Assembly: GCF_002933955.1 (NCBI RefSeq)
Contig: NZ_BEWW01000283.1
Coordinates: forward strand, 85,464-149,463
Length of the DNA stretch: 64,000 nucleotides
Source of the DNA: Prevotella sp. MGM2
Lineage (GTDB): Bacteria > Bacteroidota > Bacteroidia > Bacteroidales > Bacteroidaceae
Direction of reading: 5' to 3'
Shown: piece by piece, positions 50,148-58,860 of the stretch
Position numbering within the stretch: the stretch's first letter is position 1
Layout of the letters: each line of letters opens with the position of its first letter
Made by a program: the position numbers and the translations under genes
The notes under the pieces: model-generated
Told to the model about the DNA's origin: nothing
Databases searched by the model: none
The model's input: the letters and a program-made list of their open reading frames with translations, nothing else

Positions 50148-53100
50148 TCAAACGCAACGGCGAGATTATCAAGCTCAATACAAAGGAGCCGTTTTGCGTA
50201 GTCAAGCAGGCTACGCAAAATAGCTCCCTTATGGGCGATGACAATATCACATTACAAATCGTTTCCTCCGAAATGCTCTCTTTCAGCAAGGGGGATAAAA
50301 TCGTTGTGGACGGATTCGACTACACCATAAGGACTACAACAACTCGTGAAATTCAAGGCGAGGATTACAACATCTTTGAGCCTGTTTTCTACGGCCCGAT
50401 GTACGACCTTATGAAAACCATATATCGAAATTGCGACAAAGACGGAAAATCCGACCGCTCGACATTCGATTTGACCTACACAATTAAGGAATTTGTGCAG
50501 GTGCTTATCTACAACCTTAACCGCGATTATCCGGGTATGTGGGCTTTCGATGAGCTTAATTGCCCCGAAACCGAGGCTATCACAATCCAATTCTCCGGGG
50601 TGAATTGCTTGCAAGTGTTACAGACGCTTTGCAACAAAGACAATTTCAATCTGGAATTTCTTATATCCCAAAACGGGAATGTAAGAACAATCCATATCGG
50701 TAAATTCGGGCAACGTGTCAATCCCCCCGGCGGAGCAGAATACTTTGAGTGGGGCAAGGGCAACGGTCTATACAAGCTCAAAGAGCAAAAGGTTGATGAT
50801 AAGGCTGTGATTACTCGCTTGTGGGTAGAGGGTGGCACAACCAATATCCGCACAAACTACCGTGAGTATGCCGAGAGATTGCAACTGCCATATCCACGCC
50901 GTTACAATCGTAAAAGGCACGTCCTTAGTGACGGCACTGTGATTGAGCCAAACACCGAACTTATAGGCATAACAAACGACAATGACCGCTTTTTAGAGGA
51001 CGTGGCATTGCGCGACAAAATAGGCAGCGAGGAAGATTGCAAGACCTATGACAAAATTTTTCCTACCCGCACGGGGCGCGTGACTGCACTGGTGGCCGGC
51101 GATATTAACGCTTTCATTGATGACACTATGGATTTTGACCTTTGCAAGAAAGATGACAAAGGCACCGTTTACTTAGTGAATGAGGTTAGCGCGAAAATCA
51201 CTTTTACCAGCGGCCGACTTGCTGGGCAGCAATTTGAGCTTGAGGCTAAGAATGGCTATGACCATACGACAAAGAAATTCCGATTGATTCCTTTTACCGA
51301 CAATCGCGGCCTAACTACTCCGACTGTACCATTTGAGCAAGGTGGCGCATACCCTATTGAGGTAGGAGCGACCTACAAAATTACCGACATATTTTTGCCC
51401 GAAAGCTACGAGGAAAATGCTGAGGAAGATTTATGGTATGCCGCTATGGACGATTTCAAGCAGGCTACACAAGCTAAGGCTCAATACAGCCTAACACTGG
51501 ACCGTTTGTATTTCCTTGAGGCGTTGGAGCGAGGCGTTGATGTTTGCCTTTTCAAAGTGGGCGATTATGCACCTGTGCGTGATACTCGCTTTGGCATAGA
51601 GAAACAAATACGCATACAAAAGATTACCCGCAATCTACTTTTGGAGCAGGATTATCAGCTCACGCTCTCCGATACGACTGCAATTTCAATCTCGACCCAG
51701 ACCGTTCTCTCTGTTATCGACCATGAGCGGATTATAAATAACAACCGCCTACGGGACCTTAACAAAGCCCGCCGCGGGTGGCGCACCACCGAGGACTTAC
51801 GCAATATGGTGTATGACACGGACGGCTTTTTTGATGTTGATAACATTCGCCCCAACTCTATTGACACAAATATGCTCACTGTCGGCTCAAAGAGCCAGCA
51901 GTTTGTGTTGACGGGTGTAATACTCCAAGCCAATGTAAACGGCAACCCAAATAACTTTGCCGCCTCCGCCGGCATATTATCACACCTTACGATTGACCCA
52001 AGCCGAATAAGGGCATGGCAAATGGGCGCACTCACATTTGAATTGCCAAGCAATGCCGGATATTATCTCTTTGCCAAATGCTCTAAGACTGGAGAGAGTG
52101 GCACATGGATAATGGCCCAGACGCAATATAAGTTTGAGCCGACCGATGACCCAAACAATTACTATTTCCTTGTGGGTGTTCTTTCAACGCTCTACGCAGA
52201 TGACAACTTCCGTGATTTCACAACCACTTATGGATTTACGCGCATAAACGGCAATACTATAACCACGGGGCGCATTATTACGAGTGATGGAGAGTGCTAT
52301 CTGGACTTAGACGGTAATAAATTCCGCATAGGCGATAGGTCAAGTTCTATTGATTGGAATGTGAGCCGAAACAACACTATAACTCTCAAAAACGTAAGTG
52401 TTATTAGTGAGAGTGGCGATGTTGCACCGTTGGGCGTATATCGTGGCGTATGGAACGTCAATTACACATACTACAAGAATGATGAGGTAAGCTATACCGA
52501 TGAGAAAGGCGCGATTGCAACCTATCGTTACATTCACAATACACCGACAAAAGGTCACAAGCCTACTGAATCTGTGTATTGGGGAGTTGTGGCAAAGGGC
52601 ATAGACGGGGTTAATGGCGATGACGGAAAGAATGGCGATTTTACCGAATATCGCTATGCTGTGAGTGGCGGCAAGTTATCGCATGGAAAGGCATTTACCG
52701 CCAGCGATAGAAACCCCGGCAGTGACTGGACAACTGTAATGCCCTCTGTTGGCAGCTTGCAATATCTTTGGCTCACTACTGCAAAAATCAATGGAGAAAC
52801 CAATGCCTTGAGGGCGAATTGGACTACTCCGATTCGTGTAACCCCCTATGATGGTGTGGACGGTACTCCGGGTAAAGATGGTGATGTTGGTCCCGCTCTT
52901 GTATTTCGTGGCATATATAGTAGTTCAAAATCATACGTTGGCTCTGATAAACGTGTTGATGTCGTAAAGTACAATAATCATTATTATGTTGCTCGTACTG
53001 ATGCGGGAACATTTTATAACGTATTGCCAACAAACACAGCGAAATGGAATGATTTTGGAGCGGAGTTTGAAACTATCGCAACCAACCTACTCCTGGCGGA

Positions 53101-53905
53101 GGGTGCCAATATCGGAGATTGGTTTATGTCTAGAGGTAAGATTGTATCAACACTCTCTGGCTCCAACAATATCACTCTGGATGCGTCTGTAGCTCAAATC
53201 CTCATAGATAGTGCCAATGACGGAGGAGGCTACTCAATGAATAACTTTGGCACGATCATTAAATTGAATGCCAGCCAGGGTATGCTGGAGGTACGAGCCA
53301 AAAACTCTCCCTCATATTCTACTGGTACTGCCTACCTATCTCCAAACGGCATCTTTGCAAACCTGGCTGGTACCAATGCAATGCCATCCTACACTGGCTA
53401 CACCCACCGAGGGGCTATTGTCGGTATGGGGTTTGCCAATGTCGCAAAAAGTGATTGGCAGTTGAATGCTTTGGAAACCATTGTGGCTGGCGTGTATGGA
53501 AAAGCATCCAACTCTGGGACTGCACCAGCATTCGGAGGATTCTTCTATGAGCTCTATGCTGGAGGTCTGACACTGGGCAAGAGAGCTATATCTGGCACCA
53601 AGAAAACGGTATATCTGAATGCTGCCGATACTATGATCATAGGCTACACCTCTGATACCTCTATTGTTTACCTCCCAGCAAATCCCAAAGAGGGGCAAGT
53701 TGTCTGGGTGAAACAATGGTGGACTGGCACCATGAGGGTACGCCCCAGGACTGGGCACCACATTTATGATGATAATACCGAAAACGAATACTACGATTTT
53801 GATTGTGGCAGAGCTGGAATGTTTGTGTTCACGATCGGTTATATCACCTCTGGAAACACCAAGACTAAAAAAGAGGCGTGGCTGGTATCTGCATGGAAAT
53901 GGTAA
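50129..53905 (+). CDS. Tail tip/tail-fibre protein (Tal-like)
   Basis: The protein is 1258 aa. The first 450 residues fit the gp27/Tal hub (QFSGVNCLQVLQTLCNKDNF, VSAKITFTSGRLAGQQFELE). Two collagen-type triplet runs (GVNGDDGKNGDF, GVDGTPGKDGDVGP) at about 830 and 911 separate carbohydrate-module-like pieces. From about residue 1000 the DNA changes: codons and GATC content differ from the rest of phage B. The last 250 residues are a tip domain probably exchanged between phages. Confidence 0.8.
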   Translation: MGITQIIKRNGEIIKLNTKEPFCVVKQATQNSSLMGDDNITLQIVSSEMLSFSKGDKIVVDGFDYTIRTTTTREIQGEDYNIFEPVFYGPMYDLMKTIYRNCDKDGKSDRSTFDLTYTIKEFVQVLIYNLNRDYPGMWAFDELNCPETEAITIQFSGVNCLQVLQTLCNKDNFNLEFLISQNGNVRTIHIGKFGQRVNPPGGAEYFEWGKGNGLYKLKEQKVDDKAVITRLWVEGGTTNIRTNYREYAERLQLPYPRRYNRKRHVLSDGTVIEPNTELIGITNDNDRFLEDVALRDKIGSEEDCKTYDKIFPTRTGRVTALVAGDINAFIDDTMDFDLCKKDDKGTVYLVNEVSAKITFTSGRLAGQQFELEAKNGYDHTTKKFRLIPFTDNRGLTTPTVPFEQGGAYPIEVGATYKITDIFLPESYEENAEEDLWYAAMDDFKQATQAKAQYSLTLDRLYFLEALERGVDVCLFKVGDYAPVRDTRFGIEKQIRIQKITRNLLLEQDYQLTLSDTTAISISTQTVLSVIDHERIINNNRLRDLNKARRGWRTTEDLRNMVYDTDGFFDVDNIRPNSIDTNMLTVGSKSQQFVLTGVILQANVNGNPNNFAASAGILSHLTIDPSRIRAWQMGALTFELPSNAGYYLFAKCSKTGESGTWIMAQTQYKFEPTDDPNNYYFLVGVLSTLYADDNFRDFTTTYGFTRINGNTITTGRIITSDGECYLDLDGNKFRIGDRSSSIDWNVSRNNTITLKNVSVISESGDVAPLGVYRGVWNVNYTYYKNDEVSYTDEKGAIATYRYIHNTPTKGHKPTESVYWGVVAKGIDGVNGDDGKNGDFTEYRYAVSGGKLSHGKAFTASDRNPGSDWTTVMPSVGSLQYLWLTTAKINGETNALRANWTTPIRVTPYDGVDGTPGKDGDVGPALVFRGIYSSSKSYVGSDKRVDVVKYNNHYYVARTDAGTFYNVLPTNTAKWNDFGAEFETIATNLLLAEGANIGDWFMSRGKIVSTLSGSNNITLDASVAQILIDSANDGGGYSMNNFGTIIKLNASQGMLEVRAKNSPSYSTGTAYLSPNGIFANLAGTNAMPSYTGYTHRGAIVGMGFANVAKSDWQLNALETIVAGVYGKASNSGTAPAFGGFFYELYAGGLTLGKRAISGTKKTVYLNAADTMIIGYTSDTSIVYLPANPKEGQVVWVKQWWTGTMRVRPRTGHHIYDDNTENEYYDFDCGRAGMFVFTIGYITSGNTKTKKEAWLVSAWKW

Positions 53906-53920
53906 CGAATAATCTAAGTT

Positions 53921-54394
53921 ATGGTAGAATACGGATTTATAGATAATGATGGCTATCTAAGGGTGAAAGCCCTGGAGCCAGTCACATTCCAGGAAAGAAA
54001 CCCCGATACTGGGGTACTGGAAACTAAGGTTTACACCGTGGAGGATCAGATTAATGATCTGCCTCCAGGGTGGAAGCCCCTGGAGCGGATTGATGATGAT
54101 CAGATCCGCAAAGCCGATGATGGCTACATGGTGACTGCCATTCCTTATGATGCTGGAGAAACTATCTCATATCACTATGAGGTGGTGCCCGATCTCCAGG
54201 CTATGAGGAGGCGGATTGAGGATCTGAAAGCAACGCTGGCAGATTCCGATTACCAGATCATTAAGTGCTATGAGGCTGCTTTGATCGGTACTCCATTGCC
54301 CTATGATGTAACGGAGTTGCATAACTCCAGGCAACAGATAAGGGATAAGATTAACTCTCTGGAGGAGATCCAGGCAAATATGATGAGCTTATAA
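53921..54394 (+). CDS. Tail-fibre-associated protein, recently acquired cassette
   Basis: The protein is 157 aa. VEYGFIDNDGYLRVKALEPV at the start, coiled coil at the end (LQAMRRRIEDLKATLADSD, RQQIRDKINSLEEIQANMM). Phage tail-fibre assembly-like (DUF4376-type) plan. It contains nine GATC sites in 474 bp, while most of phage B has almost none. It follows the tip protein and was likely gained with it. Confidence 0.55.
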   Translation: MVEYGFIDNDGYLRVKALEPVTFQERNPDTGVLETKVYTVEDQINDLPPGWKPLERIDDDQIRKADDGYMVTAIPYDAGETISYHYEVVPDLQAMRRRIEDLKATLADSDYQIIKCYEAALIGTPLPYDVTELHNSRQQIRDKINSLEEIQANMMSL

Positions 54395-54515
54395 AAGGGC
54401 ACCAATGCTGGACGGTCTGGCTGGGATCTGCTCCTGGCATTTATGGTGATTCCTATATAGAAAGGAGGTGTCATATAACATAATTTTTGAGATAACAAGG
54501 ATTTTCGCCTTAAAA

Positions 54516-54549
54516 TGTGTTAGTGGAACACAGATTTTGACTATCTTTG
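54516..54549 (+). promoter_or_regulatory. Promoter of the diversified-protein gene pair with perfect operator-like palindrome
   Basis: TGTGTT-AGTGG-AACACA at 54516-54532 (12 of 12 arm positions) starts 26 nt before TATCTTTG at 54542-54549. The start near 54556 precedes the ATG at 54575. The pair at 54575-56252 thus has its own promoter, apart from the tail operon. Confidence 0.7.
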
Positions 54550-54574
54550 CAGTATAATTTACCAAGTTAATTTT

Positions 54575-54880
54575 ATGGAACATCCAATGTATAGCTTACG
54601 GATCCTTTCAAAAGGTAGAGTTTCAGACCTTTCAAAGGGTTTCACGCTCGGAGGAGTGCCGTTTTCTGTGTTTGTCAGACCCAAAAAGGCAAGCATGGAA
54701 ACCAACATTCTGATGCCGTGCAAGCTCATCTGCGATAAGGAGAGCGGAGCTTTCCCCGTGCCTGTGGGTGATTGGACTCCCGGTAAGATTGTGGCTTTGC
54801 CCCCCAACGCTATTGACACCGACAAGTATGAGATTTTCTGGGGGGCGAGTGAAGCACCACATTTAGAATACTACAAATGA
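54575..54880 (+). CDS. Small protein paired with the diversified protein
   Basis: The protein is 101 aa, beta-type (LSKGFTLGGVPFSVFVRPKK, WTPGKIVALPPNAIDTDKYE). It lies 1 nt before the diversified gene under a shared promoter. It is too short and beta-rich to be Avd. A chaperone or head-fibre/tip trimer partner is possible; unknown. Confidence 0.55.
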   Translation: MEHPMYSLRILSKGRVSDLSKGFTLGGVPFSVFVRPKKASMETNILMPCKLICDKESGAFPVPVGDWTPGKIVALPPNAIDTDKYEIFWGASEAPHLEYYK

Positions 54881-54881
54881 T

Positions 54882-56252
54882 ATGGGACTTATTTTAGGCA
54901 GCGGCTCAACCAAGCCGCAATATCCGTATGATATGTGGTATGGGGTGCAAGGCGATTTTACCAGCAAGGACTACAAGCTCACTCGCATAGGTAATATGGA
55001 CTTACACCGCACACTACCTATCCAAAAGAAACTGAGGCGTTTCGTGGAAAACACGGATGGCTCCGTGAAATACTATCTCCACCAGAACGATTCCCGTAAA
55101 AAGGATTCTGGAGCGGCGGCAAAGCTCGACACCACGGACGGAAACGTGATGTTGGAAAAGCCCGAATACTACGCACGCTTTGAGGTAGAGGGTACAAAAT
55201 GGGCTATGTGTATTTCCGAATATGCCCTCCCCGGCTTTGTTCGCATGACACGAAAGACTTGCTCACCGTGGTATGGCACTATTGACATTGCCAACAACAT
55301 AGCCGTTTCCGGCTGTTGGTTGCAATGGGTAGGTAATGAGATTAAGCGCGATGCCAACGGCTTTGTTTCATTGCTTGCAAGCGCAACAAATTTCCGTGGT
55401 GGCAGTGGAGCGAGTGATGCGGCAAAAGATGGCACATACAACTCAATGCTCGGTATGCCCCGCACCTCAATCTCAAAAGCTGGTGTTCGCCCCCTTTGCA
55501 AGAATGGTACTCACGCGGGGGCGGGCCGTGTTTATACTGAAATTGCATGGCTCCAGCGTATTGAATACGCCTCAATGCACTGCCAAGACACCTACAATGA
55601 AACACTCACCGCCGATGGCTTTCATCAAGGCGGCCTCGGCAATGGCACGTCCGTTAATGGTACTCAATGGAACACATGGGGAGGCTATCGGCCTTTCATC
55701 CCCTGCGGTGTTACTGCAATCCTCGGCAACAACACTGGCCGAGTAGCCTATACAATCAAGGGCTGGACCGGTGGCGATAAGGTGGTGCAAGTTGCATCAT
55801 ATCGTGGGCTTGAAACACCCTTTAAATATCTTTGGCTGCTTGCCGATGACATTCTTATCCATTGCTCACCCGAAACAGCCGATGACCCCGGACATTGCAC
55901 AGCCTATGGTTGCACCGACCCCACAAAGTTTGCCTCTCCTGCCGACACGTCAACCGCCATTCCTGCCGGGTATGAGCGTATCACTGAGTTACCCACCGCT
56001 GAGGGCTATCAATGGAATTTCGGCTTTTCCTACGATGGCTTTACATTCCCTACAAGCGTAGGTGGTGGAGCAAATCAAGGACTTTGTGATTATTTCTGGC
56101 GCGTGGCAAAGGCAACAGCTAATGGCTGGTACGGTGCCCTCCTGTCTGCTCCTGCGACTTATGGAGCGCATGCGGGCTTCGGTTCTCTGAGTGCGAATGC
56201 TCGTTCCTCGTACTCGCATGCGTACAGTGGCTTCCGCTTGTGCCGTTTTTAA
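54882..56252 (+). CDS. Diversified receptor-binding-type protein (C-type-lectin-like end, VR1)
   Basis: The protein is 456 aa. A long beta/loop body (VEGTKWAMCISEYALPGFVR, GGYRPFIPCGVTAILGNNTG) and C-terminal VR LLSAPATYGAHAGFGSLSAN then ARSSYSHAYSGFRLCRF. Ending on the variable repeat is normal for DGR target proteins with the CLec/formylglycine-type fold, where the repeat encodes the binding face. A fitting role is receptor binding at the tail or head surface. The repeat differs from VR2 and the orphan copy only at sites expected from adenine-directed change. Confidence 0.8.
   Translation: MGLILGSGSTKPQYPYDMWYGVQGDFTSKDYKLTRIGNMDLHRTLPIQKKLRRFVENTDGSVKYYLHQNDSRKKDSGAAAKLDTTDGNVMLEKPEYYARFEVEGTKWAMCISEYALPGFVRMTRKTCSPWYGTIDIANNIAVSGCWLQWVGNEIKRDANGFVSLLASATNFRGGSGASDAAKDGTYNSMLGMPRTSISKAGVRPLCKNGTHAGAGRVYTEIAWLQRIEYASMHCQDTYNETLTADGFHQGGLGNGTSVNGTQWNTWGGYRPFIPCGVTAILGNNTGRVAYTIKGWTGGDKVVQVASYRGLETPFKYLWLLADDILIHCSPETADDPGHCTAYGCTDPTKFASPADTSTAIPAGYERITELPTAEGYQWNFGFSYDGFTFPTSVGGGANQGLCDYFWRVAKATANGWYGALLSAPATYGAHAGFGSLSANARSSYSHAYSGFRLCRF
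56134..56239 (+). repeat. Variable repeat copy VR1 (106 nt)
   Basis: Variable codons here are CCT, ACT, TAT, CAT, AGT, AAT, GCT, CAT, TAC, AGT. Outside them, it is identical to VR2. It ends 10 nt before the gene's stop codon. Confidence 0.88.
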
Positions 56253-56340
56253 CGGGACTGCAAAACACGGCTCACGGAGCAACGAGAATTTACCAAAACC
56301 AAAACGTAAGACAATGAAAATAAACGAATAACAAAATACG

Positions 56341-56516
56341 GGTGTCGGCGGTCAGGGGTGCCCTCCTGTCTGCTTCTGCGAATTATGGAGCGCCTGCGGG
56401 CTTCGGTTTTCTGACTGCGACTTATCGTTCCTCGTACTCGAATGCGAACAGTGGCTTCCGCTTTTACCGTGGTTTCAACTTTACAAAGATATTTCAGACT
56501 GTTGACCGCCGACACC
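56341..56516. repeat. Orphan third repeat copy (56358-56463) closed by a perfect 14-bp inverted repeat
   Basis: GGTGTCGGCGGTCA at 56341-56354 and TGACCGCCGACACC at 56503-56516 enclose a 106-nt copy with variable codons TCT, AAT, TAT, CCT, ACT, ACT, TAT, AAT, AAC, AGT. It starts 105 nt after the end of the VR1 gene. A 62-codon frame from GTG 56342 reads through it but lacks a domain. The stretch 56253-56593 has no other gene. It is not the template for VR1 or VR2 since changes are not A-only. Confidence 0.75.
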
Positions 56517-56593
56517 TTACCTCTTGGTAGAAAAATAGTGATTAACGTAGTGTTAGTAGGAAATCGAAAGCTCTACATTAGACTAACGGCACT

Positions 56594-56806
56594 ATGGGCT
56601 TGAACGCAAAAACATATCTCGCGGATTACTCCGACTTTGAGGATTGCGGGCTTTACATAGGCGATACGGGCAAGATGTTCCACTCGCCGGGTAAAAAGCT
56701 CAAAAACATCTATTGGCTGCTATACACCAATGAGAATTTGACGCTATCCCAATATACCGCACAAAAGGGCAAATCCGACCATATACGGGTGGGTTATCGG
56801 GTGTAG
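56594..56806 (+). CDS. Hypothetical small protein
   Basis: The protein is 70 aa: YLADYSDFEDCGLYIGDTGK then NIYWLLYTNENLTLSQYTAQ. No family recognised. It starts the gene group between the orphan repeat and the lysis genes. Confidence 0.5.
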   Translation: MGLNAKTYLADYSDFEDCGLYIGDTGKMFHSPGKKLKNIYWLLYTNENLTLSQYTAQKGKSDHIRVGYRV

Positions 56807-56850
56807 TGAACAACATAAGGAAAAAGTCTTTAACATCATTATTTCAAAAA

Positions 56851-57282
56851 ATGGCAACAACAAGAATCTTATCAACCGGGCTGTTGGCTAATGAACGCCC
56901 CAATGTGATTGACCCGTACAACAACGGGCAGGGTACCGTCCTCTATAACCATAACATCACTGAGGTAGATGTGGTGGTTGATGAAATGGGCGGCGTATCA
57001 ATCACCGATGACCCCAAGACTGCAACCGGCAAGATGTACCGCTACGACAGCCTCCGGGTGGAATACCCCACAACCGCCGACAACATTTTCAGCACCCTCC
57101 TTTCGGCAAAGTTCCCTACCAACACTGAGAGAAAGCTGGTGAACGAGTACCAGAGCGCAATGCTGGGGCTTATGCCCGAAACCGCAAAAAAGCCCTATGA
57201 GGACTTTTTGCGCGACCGTCTGTCTATCCGCGAAATGGTGGATAGCGATTGTAAAACCCTCAATATCCCTATGGACTTATGA
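56851..57282 (+). CDS. Hypothetical protein before lysis genes
   Basis: The protein is 143 aa from ATG 56851. MGGVSITDDPKTATGKMYRY and FPTNTERKLVNEYQSAMLGL suggest mixed fold. It overlaps the next gene by 4 nt. Known in Bacteroidales phages at this place; role unknown. Confidence 0.55.
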   Translation: MATTRILSTGLLANERPNVIDPYNNGQGTVLYNHNITEVDVVVDEMGGVSITDDPKTATGKMYRYDSLRVEYPTTADNIFSTLLSAKFPTNTERKLVNEYQSAMLGLMPETAKKPYEDFLRDRLSIREMVDSDCKTLNIPMDL

Positions 57283-57665
57283 ACGACTATATCGAAGATT
57301 TTGTAGAGGATGAATCCGCCGCATCCTCCGACCTTTTCGATTGCGACTACACCCCGATAGACGCGGTGGTTAACCAAGTCACTGTGTTTACCGGGTGTAC
57401 CACACGCGCAACTGAAAACGGAGACCGTATGGTTGTCGCTTATGGCGAGGGAGCTGCCAAATCAGCATTTTTCATAGACAGCAAGAAATTGAAAAATGTG
57501 TTTGGTAATCCCAATCGTAAATATCCTTTCCGCGCTGTAATCAAAGTGGTAAGCTATGGCAATATGTATGGCTTCAATGTGTTTTCACCGAACACTGAGA
57601 TAACGGCCGATGATGAGGCTAATTTCAGCTTTTACAAAAGCTCCAAAAAACGTATGCCGCGATGA
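57279..57665 (+). CDS. Hypothetical protein before lysis genes
   Basis: The protein is 128 aa with an acidic N-terminus and beta-rich body (TVFTGCTTRATENGDRMVVA, FRAVIKVVSYGNMYGFNVFS). OB-like pattern possible. Coupled to both neighbours by 4-nt overlaps. Confidence 0.55.
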   Translation: MNDYIEDFVEDESAASSDLFDCDYTPIDAVVNQVTVFTGCTTRATENGDRMVVAYGEGAAKSAFFIDSKKLKNVFGNPNRKYPFRAVIKVVSYGNMYGFNVFSPNTEITADDEANFSFYKSSKKRMPR

Positions 57666-58267
57666 ACACAGTACAGGACACAATGACCGTGGCGCAAGGC
57701 ATTACGGATTTAGGAATGATGGCTATCGTGGCCGCGTTCTTTCTGGTGCTTTCCGCGCTCCTATGGGTTGCGTGTTTCCGCTGGTTCAAAGGTATCATTG
57801 ACGGAATGATTAAGGGCAATACCAAAATGGTTGATGACCTCATAGGTGAAACCCGCAAGCAAAACGATATGCTCAACGACATATCCGAGGGCTTGCAACC
57901 CGAAACCCAACTAAGGGTTAAGAATTTCACCGGGGTTTACTTTGACTTAGCCATTGAAAAGGTTTGCCGGATAATCAAGAAAGTCAGAGAGGAAAACCAC
58001 ATAGCGGATAAGGAGGCAACCCGTACCAAAATCCGTACCTTACTGCACAATCTCCATGAGGATAGGAACAGCCGGTTTGATAGTTTCCGCTATCGTGGCA
58101 AAATCCTCACAACCTATGTTAACCATGACTGGGTGGATTGGGTAGCTGAGGTTGTGGAGCATGAGGTGTATTCCGACACGGTTAACAACGGACGCGCTTA
58201 CACCAACGTGCAAGCCGTTTATGAGAGAATAAAAATCGACTTTTACCATAAAATGAATCACGAATGA
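57662..58267 (+). CDS. Single-pass membrane protein of the lysis cassette, holin candidate
   Basis: The protein is 201 aa. One membrane segment (MMAIVAAFFLVLSALLWVAC) near the N-terminus, then a soluble helical domain. It overlaps the amidase by 4 nt. Position suggests holin or holin-like function, but holins are usually shorter. Confidence 0.5.
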   Translation: MNTVQDTMTVAQGITDLGMMAIVAAFFLVLSALLWVACFRWFKGIIDGMIKGNTKMVDDLIGETRKQNDMLNDISEGLQPETQLRVKNFTGVYFDLAIEKVCRIIKKVREENHIADKEATRTKIRTLLHNLHEDRNSRFDSFRYRGKILTTYVNHDWVDWVAEVVEHEVYSDTVNNGRAYTNVQAVYERIKIDFYHKMNHE

Positions 58268-58860
58268 AAATCCTTATTGACAACGGCCACGGGGCCGACA
58301 CTAAGGGCAAACGCAGCCCTGACGGGCGATTGCTTGAATACAAGTACACCCGTGAGATTGCCGGGCGTGTAGAGAAAGAGCTACGCGCCAAAGGCTACGA
58401 TGTTCAACTTATCGTGCCGGAAACGCACGATGTATCACTCACTGAACGCGCCCGCCGCGTGAACGAGATATGCGGTAAGATTGGCACCGCCAATGTTATT
58501 CTTATCTCTATCCATGTGAACGCCGCCGGCAACGGGCCGTGGATGACTGCAAGAGGCTGGAGCGCATTTACAAGCAAGGGGCAGACTAAGGCCGACATAC
58601 TGGCTAATCACCTCTATGCCGCTGCTGAAAAAGTGCTGGCCGGCCACAAAATCCGTAAGGACATGAGCGATGGTGACCCGGATTGGGAGGAGGGCTTTTA
58701 CATTCTCCGTAAGACCAAATGCCCCGCCGTACTCACTGAGAACCTATTCCAAGACAACAAGGATGATGTGGATTTCCTGCTTTCCGACAAAGGCAAGGAG
58801 GCTATTGTCAAACTCCACGTTGACGGTATCGTAAGTTACCTCAAATCCATTGGCGCATGA
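58264..58860 (+). CDS. N-acetylmuramoyl-L-alanine amidase (Amidase_3), phage B endolysin
   Basis: The protein is 198 aa. Zinc ligands: His in LIDNGHGAD, Glu in LLEYKYTREI, His in LISIHVNAAG; catalytic Glu in VLTENLFQ. This is the Amidase_3 fold. It cleaves MurNAc-L-Ala bonds at lysis. No export signal is visible, so a holin is expected. Confidence 0.88.
   Translation: MKILIDNGHGADTKGKRSPDGRLLEYKYTREIAGRVEKELRAKGYDVQLIVPETHDVSLTERARRVNEICGKIGTANVILISIHVNAAGNGPWMTARGWSAFTSKGQTKADILANHLYAAAEKVLAGHKIRKDMSDGDPDWEEGFYILRKTKCPAVLTENLFQDNKDDVDFLLSDKGKEAIVKLHVDGIVSYLKSIGA

Noticed and set aside
56358..56463. Orphan repeat as the DGR template
   Set aside because: Differences from VR1 and VR2 include non-A bases of this copy (TCT to CCT/ATT, CCT to CAT/TTT), which template-A mutagenesis cannot give.
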